Made by a program: the position numbers and the translations under genes
The notes under the pieces: model-generated
What the model saw: the letters and a program-made list of their open reading frames with translations, nothing else
Told to the model about the DNA's origin: nothing
The model's database searches: none
Source of the DNA: Cryptosporangium minutisporangium
GTDB taxonomy: Bacteria; Actinomycetota; Actinomycetes; Mycobacteriales; Cryptosporangiaceae
NCBI RefSeq assembly: GCF_039536245.1
Contig: NZ_BAAAYN010000006.1
Coordinates: forward strand, 1-64,000
Direction of reading: 5' to 3'
Length of the DNA: 64,000 bases
Shown here: positions 9,822 through 18,315 of the stretch, in pieces
Numbering within the stretch: the stretch's first letter is position 1
Layout: each line of letters opens with the position of its first letter

Positions 9822-10752
9822 TTAGCGTCCCAGCCGTTCCGGTTCTTCCAGCCCCACAACCCGGCGTTCTGGGTCTATCTGTTCGGCGTCGGGGCCGGAT
9901 CGGTGACCCTGGTGAAGTACTTCTCCCACGCCATCGGCCCTTACACCGTCGCGTTCAGCAGCGGGGTCGTGCTGTTCGGGCTGTATCTGGTGCCGTGGTT
10001 GCTGCTCCTGCGACGGCACAACCGGTACACCGCGCAGCCGGCCGGCCTGCTCGCGGCCGCGTTCGTCTGGGGTGGGATCGCGGCGGCGTTCTGGATCGCG
10101 CTGCCGGCCAACGGTGCTTTGCTGGAGATCTGGTCCAAGGTCCTCGGCCGTCCTCTACACCTACGACAACGCGCAGGCGACGTTCGGCGTCGGCCAGCTC
10201 GGTTCGTCGCTCTACATCTTCGGGATCCGTGGGGCGGCCGGCATCGTCTCCCACGCCCTGTTCAGCGCGATCTTCTGCGCCGGCGTGATGTGGATCCTCA
10301 GCCGGGTGACCGGCGAGCGCAACGTCGCCCGGGGCCTGCTGACCTGCCTGGTCGCGATGGCGTTCCACTTCTCCTGGGACGACGTGTCCGGGCTCGCCTT
10401 CGGCAACGAACTGCTGACGATCGTGCTGCCGTGGCTCATCCTGGCCCCGATCGAGCTGGCGGTGCTGTTTACGTCCTGCGGCAGGCGTCCGGGACCGAGC
10501 GGGCCTGGACCCCGGGACCTGCTCGGCCCCGAGGTCGAAGCCGGGGTCGTCGACCCCGAGCTGCTGACCGCGGTCAGCGGCCTGCGCAAGGACCGCACGC
10601 ACTACCGCAAGCAGCTGCACAGTCGCCGCCGGGCCGCGCATCTGATCGAGGGCGCGAGCGACCTCGCGCACGAGATCGCGACCGCCCGAGGAGCCGAGAC
10701 GCCGCGCGTCGAGCACGCCCGCGCCGAACTCCTCCGCCTCCGCGGATCCTGA
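9822..10752 (+). pseudogene. PrsW-family intramembrane protease remnant
   Basis: Two reading frames together resemble an actinobacterial PrsW (M82) membrane protease. The first frame (9822 to about 10140) reads RFFQPHNPAFWVYL and on to ALLEIWSKVLG. The second frame (about 10150-10752) resumes at LYTYDNAQATFG and ends with the SHALFSAIFCAG helix, the HFSWDD motif and a charged tail. In intact relatives, I expect several tens of residues between these parts, carrying the EExxK/R and FxxxE catalytic motifs. They are missing here and the frame changes at the junction. The N-terminus also has no start: TAG at 9819 directly precedes the homologous frame. The gene is therefore broken by 5' loss plus an internal deletion, and the product would be inactive. 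Confidence 0.7.
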
Positions 10753-10756
10753 CCGC

Positions 10757-10790
10757 CGGTGGGGCTTCCGCAGAGCCGGAAGCCCCACCG
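10757..10790 (+). terminator. Strong stem-loop after PrsW remnant
   Basis: A perfect 14-bp stem (10757-10770 paired with 10777-10790) closes a 6-nt loop, starting 5 bp after the stop codon. There is no clean T-run, as is usual for high-GC actinomycete terminators. It survives although the gene is broken. Confidence 0.65.
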
Positions 10791-10891
10791 TCTCGGTCTC
10801 AGTGCGGTCGCTCCGGCCGCGTCAGAACGCGACTGACCAATCGCGAGGGTCGTGCGCTTGCTCCGACCGACGGTCGCTACAGTGCGCTGCC

Positions 10892-11785
10892 GTGACCGCA
10901 CCGGATGTCGATCGCCGTCCCGCCCGGTCCCGTCGGGTGGTGCTGGCCGCCGCGGTCGTGCTCTGCGTCCTCTTGCTGCGCGACGTGGCAGCCGGCCGGT
11001 GGCTCTCGCCCGCACTGGCCGGTCTGGCCGGTTGTGTTCCCTGGCTCTGCGCCGGATCGCTGGGGCGCGCGGGGCGCCGGGCCGGGTGGTTCGCGGTGCC
11101 GGTACTGGTCGGGGCCGTGCTGTGGTTCGGCTCCTCCTGGTTCCTGCCGGAGGAGCGGCCTCCTCCGACGCGCTACACCACCGTGATCGTCGTCGGGTCG
11201 AAGTCCACGACGCCACCGCAGGGGAACGTGGCCGAGCCCATGTACACGCTCCGGGAGGCGGAGTCGCCAGCGGTGAGGGCAGCCGCTCCGTCTCGCCCGC
11301 AGCCGGTGGCGGACGCGATCGGGGCGGGCGCCGCTGTGCTGGCCCTCGTCGGCATCGGGCTCGTCCGGCCCGTCCGTCTGCGCGAAGTCCGGCGCCCGAT
11401 CTGGGACGTGCGGGAGGTACTGCTGATCGGAGTGGGCGTCGCGCTGGGCTGGGTGGGCCGGGCGGAGTGGGCGGGTCGGCCGGACCGAGCCGGTGCCCCG
11501 GAATGGTGGGTGGGAGCCGTGGCGCTGGGACTGGTCGCGCTGGCGCTCTGGCTGGCGCGCTCCGGGCCGCCGGGGGACCGGCCGAGGTGGCTCGCCGGGG
11601 CGACACTCGGGCTGCTGGCGGTCGCTCTGGGGCTCGGGTTGCGGGCCGCGTGGGTCACGCCACCGGCCGATCTCGGCGTCCCCGTGCCGGGCGTCCTGAT
11701 TCTGGTGGCGTTCGCGCTGGTGCTCACCGCGCCGCTCGGGACGGCCGTGCGTGCGGCCCGGCGTTGGCTCGCGGGGAACGGGTAG
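10892..11785 (+). CDS. Uncharacterised multi-pass membrane protein
   Basis: I do not recognise this 297-aa protein. It has about seven or eight hydrophobic segments: three in the first 85 residues, then a polar, probably extracytoplasmic stretch with a TRYTTVIVVGSK strand (about residues 95-140), then four or five more helices to the C-terminus. The GTG start is inferred from a TACAGT hexamer ending 8 nt upstream and the absence of a ribosome binding site, which fits leaderless translation. A TetR gene follows 67 bp downstream on the same strand. No catalytic motif is visible. Confidence 0.6.
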   Translation: MTAPDVDRRPARSRRVVLAAAVVLCVLLLRDVAAGRWLSPALAGLAGCVPWLCAGSLGRAGRRAGWFAVPVLVGAVLWFGSSWFLPEERPPPTRYTTVIVVGSKSTTPPQGNVAEPMYTLREAESPAVRAAAPSRPQPVADAIGAGAAVLALVGIGLVRPVRLREVRRPIWDVREVLLIGVGVALGWVGRAEWAGRPDRAGAPEWWVGAVALGLVALALWLARSGPPGDRPRWLAGATLGLLAVALGLGLRAAWVTPPADLGVPVPGVLILVAFALVLTAPLGTAVRAARRWLAGNG

Positions 11786-11852
11786 GCCCGGTCGCGCCAT
11801 TACGGTGACTTCCACACGTCTGTGGGGGAGTGATGGTCATGGAGATGCCGTC

Positions 11853-12449
11853 GTGGTGAGCCAGCGAGAGCGCAGCGAGCGCACGATCGCTGCGATCCTG
11901 GAAGCCGGCCGGGCGTTGATGACCGAGGCCGGGTACGCCGGCGTGACGGTCGACGACGTGACGGCCCGGGCCGGAGTGGCCAAGGGGGCCTACTACCACC
12001 ACTTCTCCTCCAAGCAGACGCTGCTCGACGCGGTGGTCGACCAACTCCAGGGCGAGATCGCCGACGAGTTGCGAGCGGACCGGCGTCCGGAGCCGTTGTC
12101 GAGCGACGATCTGGCCGCGGCCCTGGAGGGCTACCTGAGGCGCGCCGCCGACCCCGCGCGGCGGCGGCTGGTGCTCGTCGAGGGCCCGGAGGTCCTGGGC
12201 TGGGAACGCTGGCGCGAGATCGACGACGCCCATTTCGCCGGCATGACGCACGCGGCGCTCGAGGCGATTCTCCCGGCGGGGACCGACCCGGAGCGGGTGT
12301 CGGCGGCGACACGACTGCTGCTGGGCGCGGTGATGGAGGCAGCGCTGGCGACTGGGCGCGCTCCGGAGCCCGATCGGGCGGCGCGGCGGTACGGCGAGGT
12401 GCTGCGCGATCTGGTGGCGGGTCTGGCTTCGCCCCATAAAACCGACTGA
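11853..12449 (+). CDS. TetR/AcrR family transcriptional regulator
   Basis: This 198-aa protein has a typical N-terminal TetR helix-turn-helix: the GVTVDDVTARAGVAKGAYYHHFSSK segment lies at about residues 30-55. A ligand-binding helical domain with no obvious effector signature follows. GTG codons at 11853 and 11856 are both possible starts; GGAG lies 8 nt before the first. Its stop codon lies inside a perfect palindrome (12440-12458) that precedes the SnoaL-like gene, so it probably represses that gene and perhaps related sites elsewhere. Confidence 0.88.
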   Translation: MVSQRERSERTIAAILEAGRALMTEAGYAGVTVDDVTARAGVAKGAYYHHFSSKQTLLDAVVDQLQGEIADELRADRRPEPLSSDDLAAALEGYLRRAADPARRRLVLVEGPEVLGWERWREIDDAHFAGMTHAALEAILPAGTDPERVSAATRLLLGAVMEAALATGRAPEPDRAARRYGEVLRDLVAGLASPHKTD

Positions 12450-12458
12450 CAGTCGGTT
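12440..12458. promoter_or_regulatory. Perfect 19-bp palindrome, probable TetR operator
   Basis: Arms AACCGACTG and CAGTCGGTT flank a single A. The site covers the TetR stop codon and lies about 48 bp before the SnoaL-like start, overlapping a CTGACA that could serve as its -35. Size and symmetry are typical of TetR operators. Confidence 0.7.
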
Positions 12459-12505
12459 ATGCTTTGTAGGTACCAGTTCACGGCGCGCGAACCCAGGAGG
12501 TGTCG

Positions 12506-12952
12506 ATGTCCGGAGTACTGGCCCAGACAGAGGTCACGGTGCAGCGTGAGGTGCTGCAGAAGGTGTTCGACCGCTACCACGCGGCCTGGGAAGCGAAAGA
12601 CCCCGACGCGATCACCGCGCTCCACACCGAGGACTCCACCTTCGCCCTGCGGAGCGGTGGCGCGCGGGTGCAGGGCCCGGCCGCGCTGCGGCAGCACTTC
12701 GCGCACATCTTCGTGGAGTTCCCGAACTACCGGTCCGAGGTCGACCGGCTGCTCCTCGGCGACGGTCACTGGGTCCTGGAGTGGACGATGGTGGTCGAGC
12801 TGCCCGCCGCCGCGGGCGGCACCTTTACCGCCCGCATTTCCCTGGTCGACGTGGTCGACGTGGACGAGACCGGTCTGGTCACCCGCAAGGACGTCTGGGT
12901 CGACGGCGTGCAGCAGGCCGCCGCCTACCGGCTCGCGGGCAAGCCCCTCTAA
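12506..12952 (+). CDS. SnoaL-like / NTF2-fold protein
   Basis: This 148-aa protein has the NTF2-like layout: helices with FDRYHAAWEAKDPDAITAL, then strands carrying PAALRQHF and a C-terminal DVVDVDETGLVTRKDVW block. Members are polyketide cyclases, ketosteroid-isomerase-like enzymes or small-ligand binders; the activity here is unknown. ATG 12506 was chosen because AGGAGG lies 5 nt upstream. It follows a TetR gene with a perfect palindrome between them, the classic arrangement of a regulated TetR-SnoaL pair. Confidence 0.82.
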   Translation: MSGVLAQTEVTVQREVLQKVFDRYHAAWEAKDPDAITALHTEDSTFALRSGGARVQGPAALRQHFAHIFVEFPNYRSEVDRLLLGDGHWVLEWTMVVELPAAAGGTFTARISLVDVVDVDETGLVTRKDVWVDGVQQAAAYRLAGKPL

Positions 12953-12965
12953 ACCTAAGGCGCGC

Positions 12966-13017
12966 GCCGCGCGTGACTATCTGTCGTCGGCGGCTACCAC
13001 CGATAGTCGCGCGCGGC
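12966..13017. terminator. Long inverted repeat after SnoaL-like gene
   Basis: Arms 12966-12981 and 13002-13017 form a 16-bp RNA stem with one G-U pair and a 20-nt loop, beginning 14 bp after the stop codon. It probably terminates the SnoaL transcript. The remaining 130 bp to the next gene show nothing else clear. Confidence 0.6.
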
Positions 13018-13145
13018 CAGGGGAGGCCCAGGGATTGTGGCGCCACCGATGTGGGTAGGTCATTACGGTCGGTGACAACCGGGTGCATCGGCCTACCTGA
13101 TCGGAGCCGCGGCTGATCGGCGCGGCGCACCAGTGGAGGCGCCCG

Positions 13146-14465
13146 ATGTTCCCGGACGAGCTGAACCGTTGGGTCTTGACAGTCCTGCCCGCCGTCAATC
13201 GAGAGATCCTCGCGGGGCGAGAACCACCGGAGTTGTTGGCGGCTCGGCTCGCCGGCGGGGTGCTGGCGGAGCTACCGGCTCCGGAGCGGATCGAGCCGGA
13301 GGTCGCGCGACGGCTCACCACCCTGCTGGGCCTCATCGGTGCATCCGTCGCGCGCCACTTCCAAGAGCACGACGTGACCCGCAAGGAGCGGCCCGCGGAC
13401 GCGTTCGCGGAGCTGCGGGTCGGCCCGGAGGACACACCGTTCCTCAGCTACTTCCCACGCCTCGCGGCGGCGACCGGAGCCGAGCACCCCGACCGGGACT
13501 GCTACGCGTCGCTGGTTAGGTGGAACGCCCCGACGGTGGAGATACGGTTAGGCGAGTCGGTCTTGGCGGTGCTGCCGGGAGTGTTCGGCGACGGCCGCGT
13601 CCGCTCCTACACCGGCGACGCGGGAGAAGAGGGCTTCTTCGCCCTGCTGAAGGACTCCGAGGCGCTCGAACTGGCCGCCAACGACGCAGTCCAGCCCATG
13701 GCGGACGGGGCCGTGGACGTCGTTTCCGGGGAGGCCCTCGACCGGGTCGCGCACGCGACCCTCCTGCTGGCTGCCCTGCGGCAGCTGAACATGGACTACG
13801 CCAACCGGCCGGTCTCGGCCGGTGGCCTGCGTCCGGATCACTTCATGGACGTCTTCCGCCAATTCGCGGTGCACTGGACACCGGGCGACGTACCGCCCAG
13901 CGGCGCGCAGGATCCCGAGTTCATCCGGCGTGATTTCCTGCTCGGCGTCGCCTGGCCGGGCTACCCCGAGCATCTACGCCGGATCGACCCGGCGTTGTTG
14001 GCGGCCGAGCGCGTCGAGCTGTGGGGTCAGCTAGACGCGGATTCGCTGCCCACCCTCCTGTTGCGGAGGCTCGGGCTGTCGAGCGACAGGCTCGAGGAAG
14101 CCTCCGCCGACGAGCTGCGCGACCTGGTGTCCCGGTACCCCGCGCTCGCGTCGTGGTACTTCCTCCTCGCGACCAACGCGCGGTACGCATCCACACACCT
14201 GCTCCTCGCCGAGCGGTTCCTCTTCCGTCCGCAGCGGCAGCGGGACGCGGACGGCCGCGGCGATCGTGAGCTGGTGTCCAACCGCCGGGGCACCACCGGG
14301 ATGGACCGCCCGCTGTTGCGTCAACTGGCCGACGCCCGCCGCGGCCACATGCTGGCGACGCTCGCCCGGGTGCCGGCGTCCGAGCTCGCGCGGCTGGCCG
14401 GTCTGCCGCCGGTGGCGCGACTGACCGACGCCGACGTCGCAGATATAGTGCATAAAGGTGCTTAA
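13146..14465 (+). CDS. Uncharacterised 439-aa protein
   Basis: I do not recognise this protein with confidence. It is predicted soluble, without signal peptide or TM segments. Distinct blocks include an HWTPGDVPPSG motif around residue 243, a DFLLGVAWPGYPEH stretch soon after, and a C-terminal SNRRGTTGMDRPLL motif near residue 380 that looks catalytic or ligand-binding. The mostly helical composition with several conserved-looking His residues is faintly reminiscent of the PrnB/indoleamine-dioxygenase type of heme protein, but this is a weak guess. A GGAGG site lies 7 nt before the ATG. It ends about 70 bp before a PAS histidine kinase on the same strand and could belong to that signalling operon. 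Confidence 0.6.
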   Translation: MFPDELNRWVLTVLPAVNREILAGREPPELLAARLAGGVLAELPAPERIEPEVARRLTTLLGLIGASVARHFQEHDVTRKERPADAFAELRVGPEDTPFLSYFPRLAAATGAEHPDRDCYASLVRWNAPTVEIRLGESVLAVLPGVFGDGRVRSYTGDAGEEGFFALLKDSEALELAANDAVQPMADGAVDVVSGEALDRVAHATLLLAALRQLNMDYANRPVSAGGLRPDHFMDVFRQFAVHWTPGDVPPSGAQDPEFIRRDFLLGVAWPGYPEHLRRIDPALLAAERVELWGQLDADSLPTLLLRRLGLSSDRLEEASADELRDLVSRYPALASWYFLLATNARYASTHLLLAERFLFRPQRQRDADGRGDRELVSNRRGTTGMDRPLLRQLADARRGHMLATLARVPASELARLAGLPPVARLTDADVADIVHKGA

Positions 14466-14536
14466 TACCCTTTACGCGGTAGAAACTCCACGAGAAGATG
14501 ATTCGGTCAGCCGACACGTGGGCGGGGGGAGGCCGG

Positions 14537-15919
14537 ATGGTCGGCCGAGCCATGAGGCGCTGGCCCATCGGGGCGGCTTGTGCGGTCGTGCTGGCGGTGA
14601 GCGCCGTGGTGGTGGCGTCGGGCTCGCTGCCTCTGCCGGTGGTGATGCTGACCGTGGTGAACCTCGTCGTGCTGGCCGGACTGTGTCTGCTGCTGGTGTA
14701 CGCGGTGGCGGGACGCGGCCGGGCCTGCGAGCGGGCGGAGCGCGCCGAGGCGGAGGCACGCGAGAGCAACAGCCGGCTGTTCCAGGTCATCGACAACACC
14801 TCGGCCGTCATCTACCTGCGCGACCGGGACGGTCGGTACATCCTGGTGAACCGGCAGTACGAGGCGTTGTTCGACGTCAAACGCGAGAACGTGGTCGGGT
14901 TGACCGACCACGACCTCTTCCCGACGCCGATCGCGGACGGCTTCCGCGCCAACGATCTCAAGGCGTTGGCGTCGCCCACCGCGATCCAGATGGAGGAGAC
15001 GGCGCCGCACGCGGACGGGCTCCACACCTACGTCACCGTCAAGTACCCCATCACCAACGCCGCCGGGGAGCCGGTCGCGGTCTGCGGGATCTCCACCGAC
15101 ATCACGGACTTGAAGCGGGCAGAGGAAGAGGTTCGGCGTCTCAATGCCGAGCTCGAGCAGCGCGTTCTCCACCGCACGACCGAGTTGGAGGCGTCCACGA
15201 GGGAGCTGGACGCCTTCGCCTACTCGGTGTCCCACGATCTCCGCGCGCCGCTACGCGCGTTGGACGGTTTCAGTCAGGTCCTGGTCGAGGACTATCACGA
15301 TGCGCTCGACGAGACCGGCCGGGACTACCTTCGGCGGATCCAGGCCGCCACCGTGCGGATGGGCCAGCTGATCGACGACCTGCTCGACCTTTCGCGTGCG
15401 ACCCGAGTCGAGATCAGCCGTGAGCCGGTCGATCTCCGGCGGATCGCCGGTGAACTCATCGACGAGCTGCGCACCGCTGAGCCGGACCGGGAGGTCCAGA
15501 TCGAGGTCGCCGATCCGCTGATCGCCACCGGCGACCCCCATCTGCTGCGGCTGGTGCTGCAGAACCTGTTGGGGAACGCGTGGAAGTTCACCGGTCGACG
15601 GACCGCCGGGCGGATCGAAGTCGGCGTCGCCGAGCAGGACGGTGTACCGGTTTATTTCGTGCGGGACAACGGCGCCGGGTTCGATCCGCGGTACGCGGAC
15701 AAGCTGTTCGTGCCGTTCCAGCGGATCCACTCCGCTCAGGAGTTCCCGGGCAGCGGCATCGGTCTGGCGATCGTCTCGCGCATCGTGCGCCGCCACGGGG
15801 GAGAGGTGTGGGCCGAGAGCCTTCCGGATCAGGGCGCCACGTTCTCCTTCACGTTGACGCCGCTCGCGAGGGCGGCGACGCGACCCGCCGAGAGTGAACC
15901 GGAGGCCGTGTATGGGTGA
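14537..15919 (+). CDS. PAS-domain sensor histidine kinase
   Basis: This 460-aa membrane kinase has two N-terminal TM helices with almost no periplasmic loop, a PAS domain (about residues 65-190; FQVIDNTSAVIYLRD start), a coiled-coil linker, a HisKA domain with His233 in SHDLRAPLRAL, and an HATPase domain with DNGAGFDPRY and GSGIGLAIV boxes. The short loop means the signal is sensed in the membrane or cytoplasm, probably by the PAS. ATG 14537 was chosen for the GGGGGAGG 4 nt upstream; ATG 14498 is an alternative. The layout resembles bacteriophytochrome-type kinases that pair with Rcp1 regulators, and an Rcp1-like gene overlaps it by 8 bp. Confidence 0.9.
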   Translation: MVGRAMRRWPIGAACAVVLAVSAVVVASGSLPLPVVMLTVVNLVVLAGLCLLLVYAVAGRGRACERAERAEAEARESNSRLFQVIDNTSAVIYLRDRDGRYILVNRQYEALFDVKRENVVGLTDHDLFPTPIADGFRANDLKALASPTAIQMEETAPHADGLHTYVTVKYPITNAAGEPVAVCGISTDITDLKRAEEEVRRLNAELEQRVLHRTTELEASTRELDAFAYSVSHDLRAPLRALDGFSQVLVEDYHDALDETGRDYLRRIQAATVRMGQLIDDLLDLSRATRVEISREPVDLRRIAGELIDELRTAEPDREVQIEVADPLIATGDPHLLRLVLQNLLGNAWKFTGRRTAGRIEVGVAEQDGVPVYFVRDNGAGFDPRYADKLFVPFQRIHSAQEFPGSGIGLAIVSRIVRRHGGEVWAESLPDQGATFSFTLTPLARAATRPAESEPEAVYG

Positions 15920-16361
15920 GCCCAAGATCCTACTGATCGAGGATAATCCGGACGATGTCGCGCTGACGTTGCGGGCGCTGTCGAAGAACAACATCCGCAA
16001 CGAGGTGGTCGTGGCCGAGGACGGTGCCGTCGGGCTGGCGCAGCTGCTGCCCGAGGACGGCTCGAAGCCGCTGCGACCGGCGCTGACCTTGCTGGACATC
16101 AACCTGCCCAAAGTCAGCGGCCTGGAGTTGCTCCGCCGGGTGCGGGCCGACCCGCGCACCCGATCGCTGCCGATCGTCGTGCTGACGACCTCCAAAGAGG
16201 AGCGGGACCTGGTCGAGAGCTACCAGCTGGGGGCGAACAGCTTCGTCCGCAAGCCCGTGGTCTTCAACGAGTTCGTCGAAGCGACCCGCGTCCTCGGGGT
16301 GTACTGGCTACTGCTCAACCAGCCGCCCCCCACGGTGGACGAGGACGACCGGCAGCCGTGA
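15912..16361 (+). CDS. Rcp1-like single-domain response regulator
   Basis: This 149-aa protein is a stand-alone receiver with ILLIEDNPDD at the N-terminus, the phospho-acceptor Asp62 in LLDINLP, the Thr/Ser switch in VVLTTSKEE and the invariant Lys in FVRKPV. It lacks an output domain. The ENNIRN/GAVGLAQL style segment and the extended C-terminal helix fit the Rcp1 group, which relays phosphate between kinases. A GGAGG lies 6 nt before its ATG. It overlaps the upstream kinase by 8 bp and the downstream hybrid kinase by 4 bp, so all three are translationally coupled and likely form one phosphorelay. Confidence 0.9.
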   Translation: MGEPKILLIEDNPDDVALTLRALSKNNIRNEVVVAEDGAVGLAQLLPEDGSKPLRPALTLLDINLPKVSGLELLRRVRADPRTRSLPIVVLTTSKEERDLVESYQLGANSFVRKPVVFNEFVEATRVLGVYWLLLNQPPPTVDEDDRQP

Positions 16362-18313
16362 GCCACCCCATCCATCTGCTCATCTGCGAGGACAGCGACG
16401 ACGACGCGCTCCTGATCGTGCGGCGCCTGCGACGCGACGGCCTGGAACTGAGCTACCACCGGGTCGAGACCCGCGCGGAGGCCGCCGCGGCGCTGCAGGA
16501 ACGTCGGCCCGACGTGGTGATCTCCGACGTCAACATGCCGGCCTTCAGCGCCGAGGAAGCCCTCCAGCTGCTCCGGCAAGCCGGGCTCGACGTGCCGTTC
16601 ATCCTGGTCTCCGGCCAGGTCGGCGAGGAGTCAGCGGCTGCGCTGCTCCGCGCGGGCGCTCACGACTTCGTCCTGAAGGACCGGCTGGCCCGGCTCGCAC
16701 CGGCTGTGCAGCGAGAGCTACGTGAGGCCGAGGGACGGCAGCAGCGACGCGCCGCGGAGGAGGCGCTGCGGGGCAGCGAGCAACGATTCCGGCTGCTGGC
16801 CGAACACGCCCAGGACATCATCTTCCGGTTCCGCGTGCATCCCGAGGCGGAGGTCGAGTACCTGAGCCCGGCCACCGCGCTGATCCTGGGCCGGCCCGCC
16901 GCGCAGCTGGTCGGCGACCCCGAAGAGTTGTTCAGCCTCGTCGACCCCGGCGATCGGAGCCGGATCGAGGGCTCGTGGAGGTCCGCCGATCCGGCGCCGC
17001 TCGCGGTGCGGTGGCGTCGGCCCGACGGCACCGCCGTCTGGACCGAGCAGCGCGCCATCGGCGTCCGCGACGGGAGCGGCCGTCTGCTCGCCGTCGAGGG
17101 GATCCTCCGGGACATCACCGAGCAGGTCTCCGCCCGCGAGCAGCGCGAGCAACTGGAGCGGCAGTTGCGGCAAGCCGAACGCCTGGAAGCGGTCGGCCAG
17201 CTGGCCGGCGGTGTCGCGCACGACTTCAACAACCTGCTGGGCGTGATCATGGCCAGCGCCGACGTGGCCGCGTACGACCTGCCCGAGGATCATCCGATCC
17301 AGGCCGAGCTGGCCAGCATCGAGCGAGCCGCCGAACGCGGCGCCGCGCTCACCCGGCAGCTGTTGGTTTTCAGCCGGTCCGAACCGCCCCAACTGGAGAC
17401 GCTCGACCTCAACGCCGTCGTGGGTGACACCGAACAGCTGCTGCGACGCACGATCGGCGAGGACCTCGATTTTGTCACCCGGCTCACCGACGACCGTCCG
17501 CTGGTGTGCATGGATCGCACCCGGCTCGAACAGATCCTGGTCAACCTCGTCGTCAACGCCCGCGGGGCGATGCCCGACGGCGGCCAACTGACGATCACCA
17601 CCGCGATCGTCGTCGACGAAACGCAATGCCCGGTCCGGCTCAGCGTGGCCGATACCGGCTGCGGCATGACCCCCGAGGTGATCCAGCGCGCCTTCGAGCC
17701 GTTCTTCACCACCAAGGGTCCCGGTAAGGGAACGGGGCTCGGACTCTCGACCGTCTACGGGGCGGTGACCGAAGCGGGCGGCGAGATCACGATCGACTCC
17801 ACTCCGGGAGTCGGCACCACGGTCCGCGTCCTGCTGCCCCGCGCGGAGCCCTCGCGGGACGAACAGGAGACGCCACCGCACCGGCCGCCCGACCGCGGGC
17901 GGGACGAGACGGTACTCGTGGTGGAGGACGCCGAGGACCTTCTGCTGCTCGTGCAGCGCATCCTCACCCAGGCCGGCTACTGCGTGGTGGACACCTCGTC
18001 GCCGGCCGAAGCCCTCCGGATCGCGTCCGAGCGCCCGATCGATCTCGTCCTCACCGACGTCATCATGCCGGACATGTCCGGACCGGAACTCGCCGCAGGG
18101 CTCCAGGCCCGCGATCCGGCGCTCCCGATCCTCTTCATGTCCGGCTACTCGGCCGGCTCCTGGCCCGGCGGCGGCACTCTTCCGCCCGACACGCAGCTCA
18201 TCCACAAACCGTTCACCCGGCAAACGTTGCTCAGCCAGGTGCGGGAAGCGCTCGACGCGGCGCAGTCGTCACCGCCCGGCAGCCTTCCGAGCAGGGCCAC
18301 GATCCACCCCTGA
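16358..18313 (+). CDS. Hybrid histidine kinase, REC-PAS-HisKA-HATPase-REC
   Basis: This 651-aa cytosolic protein has no TM segments. An N-terminal receiver (Asp57 in VISDVNMP) is followed by a PAS domain (about residues 140-260), a HisKA domain with His288 in GGVAHDFNNLLGV, an HATPase with DTGCGM and GTGLGLSTV boxes, and a C-terminal receiver (Asp567 in VLTDVIMPDMS). The kinase core is of the NtrB-like HDFNN type. Input through the first receiver could come from the Rcp1-like protein or the upstream kinase, and output through the last receiver would go to a phosphotransfer protein not seen here. The GTG start overlaps the preceding stop as GTGA. Confidence 0.9.
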   Translation: MSHPIHLLICEDSDDDALLIVRRLRRDGLELSYHRVETRAEAAAALQERRPDVVISDVNMPAFSAEEALQLLRQAGLDVPFILVSGQVGEESAAALLRAGAHDFVLKDRLARLAPAVQRELREAEGRQQRRAAEEALRGSEQRFRLLAEHAQDIIFRFRVHPEAEVEYLSPATALILGRPAAQLVGDPEELFSLVDPGDRSRIEGSWRSADPAPLAVRWRRPDGTAVWTEQRAIGVRDGSGRLLAVEGILRDITEQVSAREQREQLERQLRQAERLEAVGQLAGGVAHDFNNLLGVIMASADVAAYDLPEDHPIQAELASIERAAERGAALTRQLLVFSRSEPPQLETLDLNAVVGDTEQLLRRTIGEDLDFVTRLTDDRPLVCMDRTRLEQILVNLVVNARGAMPDGGQLTITTAIVVDETQCPVRLSVADTGCGMTPEVIQRAFEPFFTTKGPGKGTGLGLSTVYGAVTEAGGEITIDSTPGVGTTVRVLLPRAEPSRDEQETPPHRPPDRGRDETVLVVEDAEDLLLLVQRILTQAGYCVVDTSSPAEALRIASERPIDLVLTDVIMPDMSGPELAAGLQARDPALPILFMSGYSAGSWPGGGTLPPDTQLIHKPFTRQTLLSQVREALDAAQSSPPGSLPSRATIHP

Positions 18314-18315
18314 CT

